DNA of 64,000 bases from Conyzicola nivalis_A (GTDB taxonomy: Bacteria > Actinomycetota > Actinomycetes > Actinomycetales > Microbacteriaceae): the NCBI RefSeq assembly GCF_040548875.1, contig NZ_JBEPSJ010000005.1, positions 1-64,000 of the forward strand, written 5' to 3'. Shown piece after piece: positions 40,883-48,297 of the stretch. The notes below the pieces were generated by a model, which saw nothing but the letters and a program-made list of their open reading frames with translations, did no database searches and was not told where the DNA came from. Positions within the stretch are counted from its first letter, which is position 1; the number at the start of each line of letters is the position of its first letter. The translations under genes were made by a program, and so were the position numbers.

Positions 40883-41878
40883 ATGCTCGCAACTTTAAGA
40901 CGGCGATTCCTATTCAATGCGCGGAACTTCAAGGACCACTTGTACAGATGGTCGACCGCGTTTATTCTAATCGACGTGGCGAGCGCAAACGGCGAGGCGG
41001 ATCGGCCGTACGAGCCGTCGATCGATACGGCGGTCTGGCTCGCCGTCAGGGAGTTCGTGACTGAAGCCGTGGCCGACGCCCTAGGGAAGACGCCATACAA
41101 AGAGGCCACGCTGAACGTAGCAACCACCCGGTTGGCGGCTTGGGCGTGGCAGACTGCGGGCCTGCCTCTGGAGCGCCCGACCATCTTCAACCGGGACACG
41201 ATCGCCAGGTTCATCGCCGTCGGCTGCGGAGATTGGAAGCCGGCGGCCCGTGGCAACCTCAGGTCGCAGTTGCTGAGGATGTCCGAGGTGCTTCTCGGCA
41301 GGACCGTCTCGCTCCGCAGGCTCGGAGCGCTACCTCCGTCGGACCCGTCGAGGCCGTACACGCGGGCGGAATTGATCCAGCTGCGGATTTGGGCGTCGTC
41401 GCAGTCGACGCTGTTCCGACGGACGAACGCTGCCGTGCTTCTCGCTCTTGGCGCCGGGGCTGGGCTCTCCGCTTCTGAGATCGGCGAGCTGCGTGTAGAA
41501 CAGTTGGCAGTACTGGACGAAGGTGTCACGGTGACGGTCGCCGGCGAGCGTAGGCGTGAGGTGCCCGTTCGAAGGATCTGGGAGCCAGCTCTCATAGATC
41601 GCGTTCGGACGTCGCCGGCGGACAGCTACGCGTTCCGTGAAAACCATACCGCCAACTATCCGAACCTCATCTCGAGCTTCGTCGTCCGCAGCGGCACAAT
41701 GCAAGTGCGGCCGACGAGCCAGCGACTCCGCGCCACCTGGATCGTCCACCATCTAAGCACTGGCGTTCCGGTAGTGGCGCTGATGCGCGCAGCCGGGGTG
41801 GACTCCCTCGAGGCGTTCACCAGGTACGTGAGATTTGTGAGAGAAGGGGAAACCGACATGGAGGACCTCCGGAGGTAG
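40883..41878 (+). CDS. Tyrosine-recombinase-fold protein lacking catalytic residues, copy 2
   Basis: A 331-residue protein, closely related to copy 1 over its whole length (compare AVREFVTEAVADALGKTPYK, RGNLRSQLLRMSEVLLGRTV). Box I reads ALGAGAGLSASEIGELRVEQ with serine in place of the catalytic arginine. Box II reads SQRLRATWIVHHLSTGVPVV, with glutamine in place of the first histidine and the arginine kept. The end of the domain reads EAFTRYVRF, so a tyrosine is present at the nucleophile position in this copy only. GAGG lies 5 bases upstream of the ATG at 40883; a GTG at 40976 would match the length of copy 1. Probably DNA-binding, not a functional integrase. Confidence 0.75.
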   Translation: MLATLRRRFLFNARNFKDHLYRWSTAFILIDVASANGEADRPYEPSIDTAVWLAVREFVTEAVADALGKTPYKEATLNVATTRLAAWAWQTAGLPLERPTIFNRDTIARFIAVGCGDWKPAARGNLRSQLLRMSEVLLGRTVSLRRLGALPPSDPSRPYTRAELIQLRIWASSQSTLFRRTNAAVLLALGAGAGLSASEIGELRVEQLAVLDEGVTVTVAGERRREVPVRRIWEPALIDRVRTSPADSYAFRENHTANYPNLISSFVVRSGTMQVRPTSQRLRATWIVHHLSTGVPVVALMRAAGVDSLEAFTRYVRFVREGETDMEDLRR

Positions 41879-42076
41879 TACTGATTACGCGCGCTGGAGC
41901 CGGCGCAACGGTAAACCTTCTCGAAGTCGCCGGCGCCTGCTGACTTGCTCGAAAGCTGGCTCCAGAAACAAGTGCCAAGCGATTTAGAGTTCTTTCGCCC
42001 GGTAACCGGAAGTGTCGGTGCCTACCCCTACCGTCGGAACACCGGCACCCGGCCCGGATCACCCGAGAGGCACTCA

Positions 42077-42586
42077 ATGGAACTCAGCAAGCTGCGCGAA
42101 ACCGTCACCGAAACGAACGACGAATACTGGCACCAGCTCGTGGTCGGCCCTTACTACCACGATCGCCCATTTGTAGAAGGTGACAACTACACGGGCACTA
42201 GTCACAGCCATTACAACCGAGCAGTTCTACACAGTGACGTGAACGTATCGCTCGAGTGGGGTTATGAGCACGAGACCAACGAAGACGGCGATTACCCATG
42301 GTCGGACTTCCCCGATAAGAAAGTCCGATCGATGTTCGTGGATGTGTTCTACGCAGGCTCGCTCGTCGACCGAAACGTGCTCTACGTCGTCGACGGCCAC
42401 CGCGCCATCCTCCCCAATTACCGAACCGTCCGCACCGACGATGGCGGACCGTTCGAGTTCGACAATGCCACTTGGGAACACCGGGTCTCGAAGTGGGAGT
42501 TCCTGCTTGCTCAGCTCATCAATCAGTTGTCGGGCAACTCTGAGTTCGAGAGTTACTTTGCGAGGTCAGGCCTCGTTCGAGCCTGA
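42077..42586 (+). CDS. Hypothetical acidic protein
   Basis: A 169-residue soluble protein rich in Asp, Glu, His and aromatic residues (LRETVTETNDEYWHQLVVGP, YYHDRPFVEGDNYTGTSHSH, LEWGYEHETNEDGDYPWSDF). The middle is beta-rich (RSMFVDVFYAGSLVDRNVLY, VVDGHRAILPNYRTVRTDD), and the end is a helix (SKWEFLLAQLINQLSGNSEF). GAGAGG lies a few bases before the ATG at 42077. No cysteines, no signal peptide. A hairpin 8 bases after the stop may end transcription. No family recognised; such acidic small proteins are sometimes antidefence or immunity proteins. Confidence 0.65.
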   Translation: MELSKLRETVTETNDEYWHQLVVGPYYHDRPFVEGDNYTGTSHSHYNRAVLHSDVNVSLEWGYEHETNEDGDYPWSDFPDKKVRSMFVDVFYAGSLVDRNVLYVVDGHRAILPNYRTVRTDDGGPFEFDNATWEHRVSKWEFLLAQLINQLSGNSEFESYFARSGLVRA

Positions 42587-42593
42587 CCTATCA

Positions 42594-42624
42594 GCCCCGG
42601 CAGCCACGCGGTGGATGCCGGGGC
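42594..42624 (+). terminator. Possible terminator hairpin
   Basis: GCCCCGGC and GCCGGGGC form an 8-bp stem with a 15-base loop directly after the hypothetical acidic protein gene. No T-run follows, so termination is uncertain. Confidence 0.4.
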
Positions 42625-42759
42625 GCGTTCGGTCACGTGACATCCGCGCTTGCGCCTCGCCGGATCGCATCGATCGTTGTCCTCGACACGGATGCCGGCG
42701 GGGCACCGCGAAGGGAGCCATCCGCGGGTTCACCCAAGCGCGGCGCTAGCGCCAGACGT

Positions 42760-43116
42760 TCAATAGCTCTCGACGAGCCCGTTCGGCCGGCTCGCGGGGG
42801 CAAACACCCCGGGCAGCAGTCGCTCAGCCGTCGCCACGTCTTCGAGTCGCATGATGATCTCGCCGCGCAACATTCGCGAGAAGCGTGCGTAGTTCAGCCG
42901 ATTCACCTCGGCGAATGCCTTCGTCGTACCCGGGCCGCTCGAACGTATCGACGACCGGATCAGATGGGCGTACTTATGCTGAGCTTGAGCCGCCCTCAGA
43001 CGGTCGAGATCGGCGACTGAAGTCATGTTTTCGCGCCACTGGACGAGCTTCGTCAGACTGCCGAAATGGAGGGGGTTGAGCGCGTAGTCGCGCGGTACGT
43101 ATCGCGAGTCGGCCAC
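42760..43116 (-). CDS. Small helix-turn-helix-like protein
   Basis: A 118-residue basic helical protein. The stretch RSSGPGTTKAFAEVNRLNYA followed by RFSRMLRGEIIMRLEDVATA and ERLLPGVF fits an Xre-type helix-turn-helix (first helix, recognition helix NYARFSRMLRG, then RLEDVATAERLL), so it probably binds DNA. The N-terminal 50 residues (DYALNPLHFGSLTKLVQWRE, DLDRLRAAQAQHKYAHLIRS) are a helical extension. The ATG at 43116 is natural. It is adjacent, on the same strand, to another Xre-like gene at 43333. Function unknown; probable regulator in the recombinase-like locus. Confidence 0.65.
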   Translation of the reverse strand: MADSRYVPRDYALNPLHFGSLTKLVQWRENMTSVADLDRLRAAQAQHKYAHLIRSSIRSSGPGTTKAFAEVNRLNYARFSRMLRGEIIMRLEDVATAERLLPGVFAPASRPNGLVESY

Positions 43117-43332
43117 TGGTTGAGCATAGTCGAGTGTGCGCTGTTAGCTCTCTCTTGACGAAGTTAATTCCCGGATGTGCGTCTTCAGCGCACTCAACGA
43201 GCGCTCTAGAGCAGAATACGATCTAGTGCCGCGCGTGGTTCTAGTGTGAAAACCTACTCAGCCTTCTACGGCAACCAAATCCATCAGTCCGAGACAAGCG
43301 TCGACCGAGCGTATTTCGGCGAACCGATGCGC

Positions 43333-43614
43333 TCAGTCCAGGTCAACCAGACCCGGCCAGAGGACCGTCCGAAACCCGTTCTCAAGTTTCGCTATCGTCT
43401 CGAGATCCGGCCAGGTGCGGCCCTGCAGGATCCCTTGGATGCTCGAGTGGTCAACGCCAGTGAGTTCTTCAGCACCGCGGAGGCTCATGCCGTCCATGGC
43501 AGCCTGCAGGTTCAAGACGAACTGCCGGGCGACCTCGCCGCTGGTGTCGTCGGAGGGCACGTCGGGCCATTTCTTCGTGCGTTCGCTGGGCGAGGAGCGG
43601 AACGGCCGGGACAT
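43333..43614 (-). CDS. Xre-like helix-turn-helix protein divergent from recombinase-like copy 3
   Basis: A 93-residue protein. The helix-turn-helix is clear: LQAAMDGMSLRGAEELTGVD, then HSSIQGILQGRTWPDLETIA and KLENGF, the normal Xre pattern. The ATG at 43614 gives SRPFRSSPSERTKKWPDVPS as an N-terminal tail. It is transcribed away from the third recombinase-fold gene, whose start lies 39 bases to the right, so the two share one promoter region and this protein may regulate both. A comparable small DNA-binding gene is divergent from copy 1. Confidence 0.75.
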   Translation of the reverse strand: MSRPFRSSPSERTKKWPDVPSDDTSGEVARQFVLNLQAAMDGMSLRGAEELTGVDHSSIQGILQGRTWPDLETIAKLENGFRTVLWPGLVDLD

Positions 43615-43652
43615 GACTCGAGCGTAGACGACACGGAAGGCGCCGCAGAGTA

Positions 43653-44633
43653 ATGACGACGCCAGCACCTCTTGAAAGCACCCTAACAGATGTTTATAGT
43701 TATCGACACGTTTTCGATGACATCGATGGAGTAATCCGCAACTTCACGCCGCTTGCTCCTCCGCGACTTTGGAATGAGGCAGTGCAGGAATTCACGCGGT
43801 CCGCCGTGACGGAGATGCAAACCAAGAGCGAGCAGGAGGCCCGCTTCTATATGAGCACGCTCTCCGGTCTCGTCATCTGGTCCGTGAACATCGCCTGTCT
43901 TCCGTTGACGAGAGAGTCGGTTCTAATCGGGTCCAACATCGACGCGTACATCCGCAAGGGCGTATCGAACATCAGCCCGGTCACCCAGCGCCTTGTGAGA
44001 CTCCGACTACTTCGCGTGAGCGCTCAGCTAGTTGACTACGACCCAGAACGTCGCGACGCCGGTCCGAAGTTCCGCGCTGAAACGTTTGCGCCGTATAAGC
44101 CGAGCGAGCTCGCCCGCTTCCGCAATCAGGGTGCCACCAGAAGCACAGCTGTCCGTCGCCACAACTGGATGACTTTGCTCGCCCTCGGCGCCGGATTCGC
44201 TCTGAACACCACCGAGATCATCGACCTCCCCGCTTCCCGAATTGAATCGACCCCGAATGGTCTCCACGTCCGCGTCGGGGGAAAGAAACCACGAACCGTG
44301 ACATGCCTGGCGTCTTGGGAAGAGGACGTCCGACGGCTGCTGGAGTCGCCGCTCGCAGGCCAGCATCTTTTCCACAAGGACGAGCGACCGACGACTCCGG
44401 CGCTGTACGCCGCACGCTTCATCAACACGGTCGCGAACGAAGGAGCCGCATTCAAGGTCGAACGACTCCGATCCACGTGGATCGTCGAACACATCAACGC
44501 CAGAACACCCGTGTTCGCGCTCATGCACGCGCTCGGATCGAAATCTCTATCCTCGCTCGAGCGCCTCGAGCGTTTTGCCGCCGTTCCGGACGACGCAACG
44601 CTGACCGCCGCGTTCCGTATGGCACGAGCATGA
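43653..44633 (+). CDS. Tyrosine-recombinase-fold protein lacking catalytic residues, copy 3
   Basis: A 326-residue relative of copies 1 and 2, more diverged at the N-terminus (LWNEAVQEFTRSAVTEMQTK). It keeps SPVTQRLVRLRLLRVSAQLV and PYKPSELARFRNQGATRSTA. Box I reads ALGAGFALNTTEIIDLPASR with asparagine instead of the catalytic arginine. The beta-hairpin reads VRVGGKKPRTVTCLASW. Box II reads VERLRSTWIVEHINARTPVF, with glutamate at the first histidine position and the arginine kept. The tyrosine region reads SSLERLERF, without a tyrosine. Its stop overlaps the ATG of the transposase-like gene (ATGA), a feature seen only with this copy. Probably a DNA-binding partner, not a recombinase. Confidence 0.75.
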   Translation: MTTPAPLESTLTDVYSYRHVFDDIDGVIRNFTPLAPPRLWNEAVQEFTRSAVTEMQTKSEQEARFYMSTLSGLVIWSVNIACLPLTRESVLIGSNIDAYIRKGVSNISPVTQRLVRLRLLRVSAQLVDYDPERRDAGPKFRAETFAPYKPSELARFRNQGATRSTAVRRHNWMTLLALGAGFALNTTEIIDLPASRIESTPNGLHVRVGGKKPRTVTCLASWEEDVRRLLESPLAGQHLFHKDERPTTPALYAARFINTVANEGAAFKVERLRSTWIVEHINARTPVFALMHALGSKSLSSLERLERFAAVPDDATLTAAFRMARA

Positions 44634-46582
44634 AGTCGGGTTTGGGGCCGGTCGTCAGAACGGGGAAGAAGGCATCGGTCAAGGCAACGGTGAGAGTTGA
44701 CACCGCATATCAGGAGTCGATCAAGGCCCTGTGGGCCGGGGTCCCGGACGGACGTTTCGTCGGGAACACCAGCGTCTTTCCTCACCAGCAAGTCCTTTTC
44801 ATCGCGTCAATTATCGACAGCGCGGGCATAGCCATCCTCATCGACAAGTGGCAGGCGGAAGATGCCGTCGCGACTGTCAAGGGACCGGGCGGGCGACCGA
44901 GAACCGCGACGGTCACGACCCGGACTGCCCTCATCCTTCTGTTGCTCCTCACAGTCGAGCACTCGTCCCAGCTTGTCGACGAAATGGCGGTCGTCGCCAT
45001 GTCCCGGCTGTCTCCCGAATCGGCGGCCTACCTGGGCCTCGACGGTGCCATGGCAGACGTCAACGGTGAGAGACGCAGCAAGTCGCAGTGGTACAGCCCG
45101 ATCTACAGGTCGCTCCGCCGCGCCCTCGGCACCATCGACCCGAAACCTCACACCTCCACAAAGCGCGGCAAGTTCCCGACGAACAAGGAGGTCGACGAAA
45201 TGAAGGAGCGTTGGACCGCCGACGAGCTCGGCGTGAAGCAGCGTCGATTGGAACGGGTGAACAACGACCTCCTCCAAGCGACGATCGACATGGTGCCCGA
45301 AGAGTACGCAAAGTTCTGGGAAGGCGACACCTGCATCGACGCGACCGTCGTCCCCGCCTATGGCAAACGCGGAGCACCGTTCGGCGGAACCCACGGTCCG
45401 AACGACCCGAGCGCCGGCTGGTACCGTCGCGATCACGACCACAACGTCGTCGAAGAAGGGTCGAAGAAGAGCATCAAGAAAGCCGTTTTCGGCTGGGATC
45501 TCACCATCGTCGTGCAGACCAACCACGAGCCGGACGAGATCGCGAGCTTCCCGAAACTGATCACCGGCATCGGCATGACCGTCCCGGCCACGAACCTCAT
45601 TCGCACCGCCACCGACATCTACACGGACATATCCCGCCGCCAGCTCAAGGTAGGCCGTGTTGTCGGCGACCGCGGTTACGGCGCCTCGGCCAAAGCTGCC
45701 GACTTCCAGCTCCCCGTCCGCGCCCTCGGTCACACGATGGTGATGGACTACAAGACAGAGCAGCTCGGAAGAGGCAGCGGAGAAGAATACGCTGGCGCGA
45801 TGCAGGTCGAAGGCGCTTGGTACTGCCCGTCGATGCGCGAAGACCTGGTCAACGCGACGATTCTCCTCCGCGCCGGCGAGATCGACGCGCACACGTGGCG
45901 TCTACGGATCGCCGAACGCCGCAACTACATGCTCAGGGCGAAAGAAAAGCCCGACGCTAAGGGCAGCGTCGCCATGATGTGCCCCGCTCGTGGCCCCGGC
46001 GCGACCGCGCGATGCCCCCTCGCCGAGGGTTGTTCCACCACCGAACTCAGCGACGGCGCCGTCACCATCGAGAACTACCCCGACGAGAACAGTCGCGGAG
46101 CGATCTGCACAAACAAGACCTCCGTCACGATCCCCGCGACGGCCGGCGCCAAACAAGCCCAAGACCTCCAATACGGAAGCGAACGATGGTCCCGCGAGTA
46201 CGCGGTCGACCGCAACGGAATCGAAGGAACTAACGCCTACGCCAAAGACGGCGCGAAGGAAGACCTCGAGAACGCCGCCCGCAGACGCCTCCGCGGATAC
46301 GCCGCACAGTTCCTCCTCATCACATTCACGGTCGCGACAGCAAACCTGCGCCGGATCCAAAGCTTCCGCGACAAGCAACTGCTCGCCAAATCAGCCGCAG
46401 ACCAAGAAGTACGTATCGAACGTCAGAAAGCACGACGAGAAAAACGACGCAGCCGCGAAGATCGCATCGCTCCATGGGGCGAATTTTCGTTAGCTGAGCC
46501 GGACGATAAAGACGCCGCGCCTGTGAAGCCGAAGCGGACACGAACGCCCAAGCGTGTCGTGCCTCCGCCTCTCACCACGTAG
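44630..46582 (+). CDS. DDE transposase-like protein (IS1182-like), coupled to a recombinase-fold gene
   Basis: A 650-residue protein with a DDE nuclease core. The first aspartate is in DTCIDATVVPAYGKRG, the second in RVVGDRGYGASAKAADF, and the glutamate in VDRNGIEGTNAYAKDG. A cysteine-rich insert (AMMCPARGPGATARCPLAEG) lies before the glutamate, as in IS1182/ISNCY-type transposases. The N-terminus contains a helix-turn-helix-like region and FPHQQVLFIASIIDSAGIAI. The C-terminus is strongly basic (RQKARREKRRSREDR). No inverted terminal repeats are evident next to it. Translation is coupled to the third recombinase-fold gene by a 4-base ATGA overlap, which ordinary insertion sequences do not show. 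A strong terminator follows at 46730. Confidence 0.82.
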   Translation: MKSGLGPVVRTGKKASVKATVRVDTAYQESIKALWAGVPDGRFVGNTSVFPHQQVLFIASIIDSAGIAILIDKWQAEDAVATVKGPGGRPRTATVTTRTALILLLLLTVEHSSQLVDEMAVVAMSRLSPESAAYLGLDGAMADVNGERRSKSQWYSPIYRSLRRALGTIDPKPHTSTKRGKFPTNKEVDEMKERWTADELGVKQRRLERVNNDLLQATIDMVPEEYAKFWEGDTCIDATVVPAYGKRGAPFGGTHGPNDPSAGWYRRDHDHNVVEEGSKKSIKKAVFGWDLTIVVQTNHEPDEIASFPKLITGIGMTVPATNLIRTATDIYTDISRRQLKVGRVVGDRGYGASAKAADFQLPVRALGHTMVMDYKTEQLGRGSGEEYAGAMQVEGAWYCPSMREDLVNATILLRAGEIDAHTWRLRIAERRNYMLRAKEKPDAKGSVAMMCPARGPGATARCPLAEGCSTTELSDGAVTIENYPDENSRGAICTNKTSVTIPATAGAKQAQDLQYGSERWSREYAVDRNGIEGTNAYAKDGAKEDLENAARRRLRGYAAQFLLITFTVATANLRRIQSFRDKQLLAKSAADQEVRIERQKARREKRRSREDRIAPWGEFSLAEPDDKDAAPVKPKRTRTPKRVVPPPLTT

Positions 46583-46729
46583 CGCGCTGGGCGATCCCAC
46601 TTCGATTCACCGTTTGAGAGGACTGTTCGGCGCGCCCTAACGCCGCCACTGGCAACACAGACGCCCTCCCCGGCCCACGCGAATGGCTGCTGACAGAGCA
46701 CTGGTCCACAGATCAGCTGAAGTAACAAC

Positions 46730-46759
46730 AAAAGGCCCCCGGTTTCCCGGGGGCCTTTT
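46730..46759. terminator. Bidirectional terminator between the island and tRNA-Leu
   Basis: AAAAGGCCCCCGG and CCGGGGGCCTTTT form a stem of at least 11 bp, with A and T runs on both sides. It can stop transcription from the transposase-like gene (plus) and from tRNA-Leu (minus). The 46583-46729 stretch holds no gene. Confidence 0.85.
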
Positions 46760-46813
46760 CGCTTTCTTGGGGTTTTGCAAACCATTGGTGCCGGTTATGC
46801 AATTGACCCCCTG

Positions 46814-46897
46814 TGCGCGAGGGGGGACTTGAACCCCCACGTCGTTTCCAACACACGGACCTGAACCGTGCGCGTCTACCAATTCCGCCACTCGCGC
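46814..46897 (-). tRNA. tRNA-Leu (anticodon CAG)
   Basis: 84-nt tRNA. Acceptor stem GCGCGAG/CTCGCGC pairs perfectly with discriminator A; the D arm starts TGGCGGAATTGGTAGACGC, the anticodon stem-loop is CACGG-TTCAGGT-CCGTG, and a long variable arm is present, as expected for leucine. The T arm is GGGGGTTCAAGTCCCCC. CCA is not encoded. Its 3' end faces the island on the left, the usual orientation for integration at a tRNA. Confidence 0.97.
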
Positions 46898-47061
46898 CAA
46901 CCCAGTGAGATTATCACAGCGCGGAGGGGTCCGAGTGCGCGGCCGTCCTCCCCGGGTCCCAGGCGGCGTCATCCTCCGGGGGTAAAAAGTGAGCGTTCGC
47001 GGTGACTCCCAAGCCCACCAGCTAACATCGTCATATTCACTAGGTGCGGAAGAGGAAATCC

Positions 47062-47778
47062 TTGGGGCTTCTTGACAGCTTCGAACGAGGGCTTGAGCGG
47101 GCAGTCAATGGTGCCTTCGCCAAGACCTTCAAGAGCGGCGTGCAGCCCGTTGAGATCACGAGCGCGCTCCGACGCGAACTCGACACCAAGGCGGCAGTCG
47201 TCTCCCGCGACCGCATTCTCGTGCCCAACCGCTTCACCGTGCGCCTCGCGCCGATGGACTACGACCGCATGAACGCGATCGGCCCGGCGCTCATCGACGA
47301 GCTCACCCAGCTGGTGCAGCGCCACGCCGCAGCCCAGCACTACTCCTTTTCCGGCGGCATCTCCATCACGCTCGAGAACGTCCAGGGCCAGAGCGAGGGC
47401 ATCATCGAGGTCACCTCGGTCAACGTGAAGGGCACCGTCGCCTGGACCCCCGTGCTCGATGTCGCCGGCAAGCGGTACCCCATCACCAAGTCACGTACCG
47501 TGATCGGACGCGGGTCGGATGCGGACATCACCGTCGACGACTCGAGCATCTCCCGCAAGCACGTCGAAGTGCTCTGGGACGGCAAGCGCGCCGAGGTCAA
47601 CGACCTCGGATCCACCAACGGCTCCCTGCTCAACGGCAACCGCGTCGACCGGGCGCCGCTCGCCCCCGACTCGGTCATCGACATCGGTCGAACCCACATC
47701 GTCTTCCGCGTGCTTGCACAGGCGGCCGACGTAGACCAGTATTCTGATCTGCGCGATGACAGGGGCAACCGACGATGA
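47062..47778 (+). CDS. fhaA: FHA-domain protein FhaA
   Basis: A 238-residue signalling protein. The N-terminal DUF3662 region begins GLLDSFERGLERAVNGAFAK and runs to about residue 125; the C-terminal FHA domain has VIGRGSDADITVDDSSISRK (phosphothreonine-binding GR...SxxH/SRKH region), then NDLGSTNGSLLNGNRV. FhaA binds phosphorylated partners of the PknA/PknB kinases, including MurJ, at the membrane. I prefer the TTG at 47062, because AGAGGAA lies 4-5 bases upstream and family members start at this point; the GTG at 47044 would add six residues without a ribosome-binding site. Its stop overlaps the fhaB start (ATGA). It opens the conserved operon that continues to pknA. Confidence 0.93.
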   Translation: MGLLDSFERGLERAVNGAFAKTFKSGVQPVEITSALRRELDTKAAVVSRDRILVPNRFTVRLAPMDYDRMNAIGPALIDELTQLVQRHAAAQHYSFSGGISITLENVQGQSEGIIEVTSVNVKGTVAWTPVLDVAGKRYPITKSRTVIGRGSDADITVDDSSISRKHVEVLWDGKRAEVNDLGSTNGSLLNGNRVDRAPLAPDSVIDIGRTHIVFRVLAQAADVDQYSDLRDDRGNRR

Positions 47779-48293
47779 CGAGTGAACTGACCCTCTTCGT
47801 CCTCAAGGTCGCCTTCCTCGGCCTCATGTGGGCCTTCGTGTTCGCGGTCGTCTACGCGCTGCGCACCGACCTCTTCGGCCAGAAGGTGCGCAAACTGCCC
47901 GCCGGTGGCGATGTCGCGGCTCCCGCTCCCGCCCCGATGCCCATGGCTGCGGCGACCCCGGCCGTGCAGCGTGCTCCCGCCGCGGCATCCGTCTCGTCTT
48001 CCGGCGCCAGCCGTCTCGTCATCACGGGCGGCGCGAAGGAGGGACTCGAGATCCAGCTCCCGCCCGAGCAGCTCACCATCGGCCGGTCGAGCGATTCGGG
48101 CCTCGTGATTCGCGACGACTACACGTCGACCCACCACGCGCGCCTGCTCAACTGGAACGAGGGCTGGGTCATCCAAGACCTAGACTCAACGAATGGCACC
48201 TTCCTGGATGGCACACGGGTGATCGTGCCCACGCAGGTCCCCCTCAACACGCCAGTCACGATCGGCACAACCAGTTTCGAACTCCGGCGGTAG
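47775..48293 (+). CDS. fhaB: FHA-domain membrane protein FhaB
   Basis: A 172-residue protein with one N-terminal membrane segment (LFVLKVAFLGLMWAFVFAVV), a basic stretch, an Ala/Pro linker and a C-terminal FHA domain: LTIGRSSDSGLVIRDDYTST, HHARLLNWNEGWVIQDLDST and NGTFLDG. The GRS...SxxH and NGT elements needed to bind phosphothreonine are present. FhaB (FipA/CwsA-associated in mycobacteria) helps link kinase signalling with cell division and peptidoglycan synthesis. Coupled to fhaA by a 4-base overlap; the phosphatase gene starts 4 bases after its stop. Confidence 0.94.
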   Translation: MTSELTLFVLKVAFLGLMWAFVFAVVYALRTDLFGQKVRKLPAGGDVAAPAPAPMPMAAATPAVQRAPAAASVSSSGASRLVITGGAKEGLEIQLPPEQLTIGRSSDSGLVIRDDYTSTHHARLLNWNEGWVIQDLDSTNGTFLDGTRVIVPTQVPLNTPVTIGTTSFELRR

Positions 48294-48297
48294 CGCG

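Noticed and set aside
38154..44633. The three recombinase-like genes as a classical RIT (recombinase-in-trio) element
   Set aside because: RIT genes are adjacent, overlapping and catalytically complete; these are separated by other genes and lack catalytic residues.
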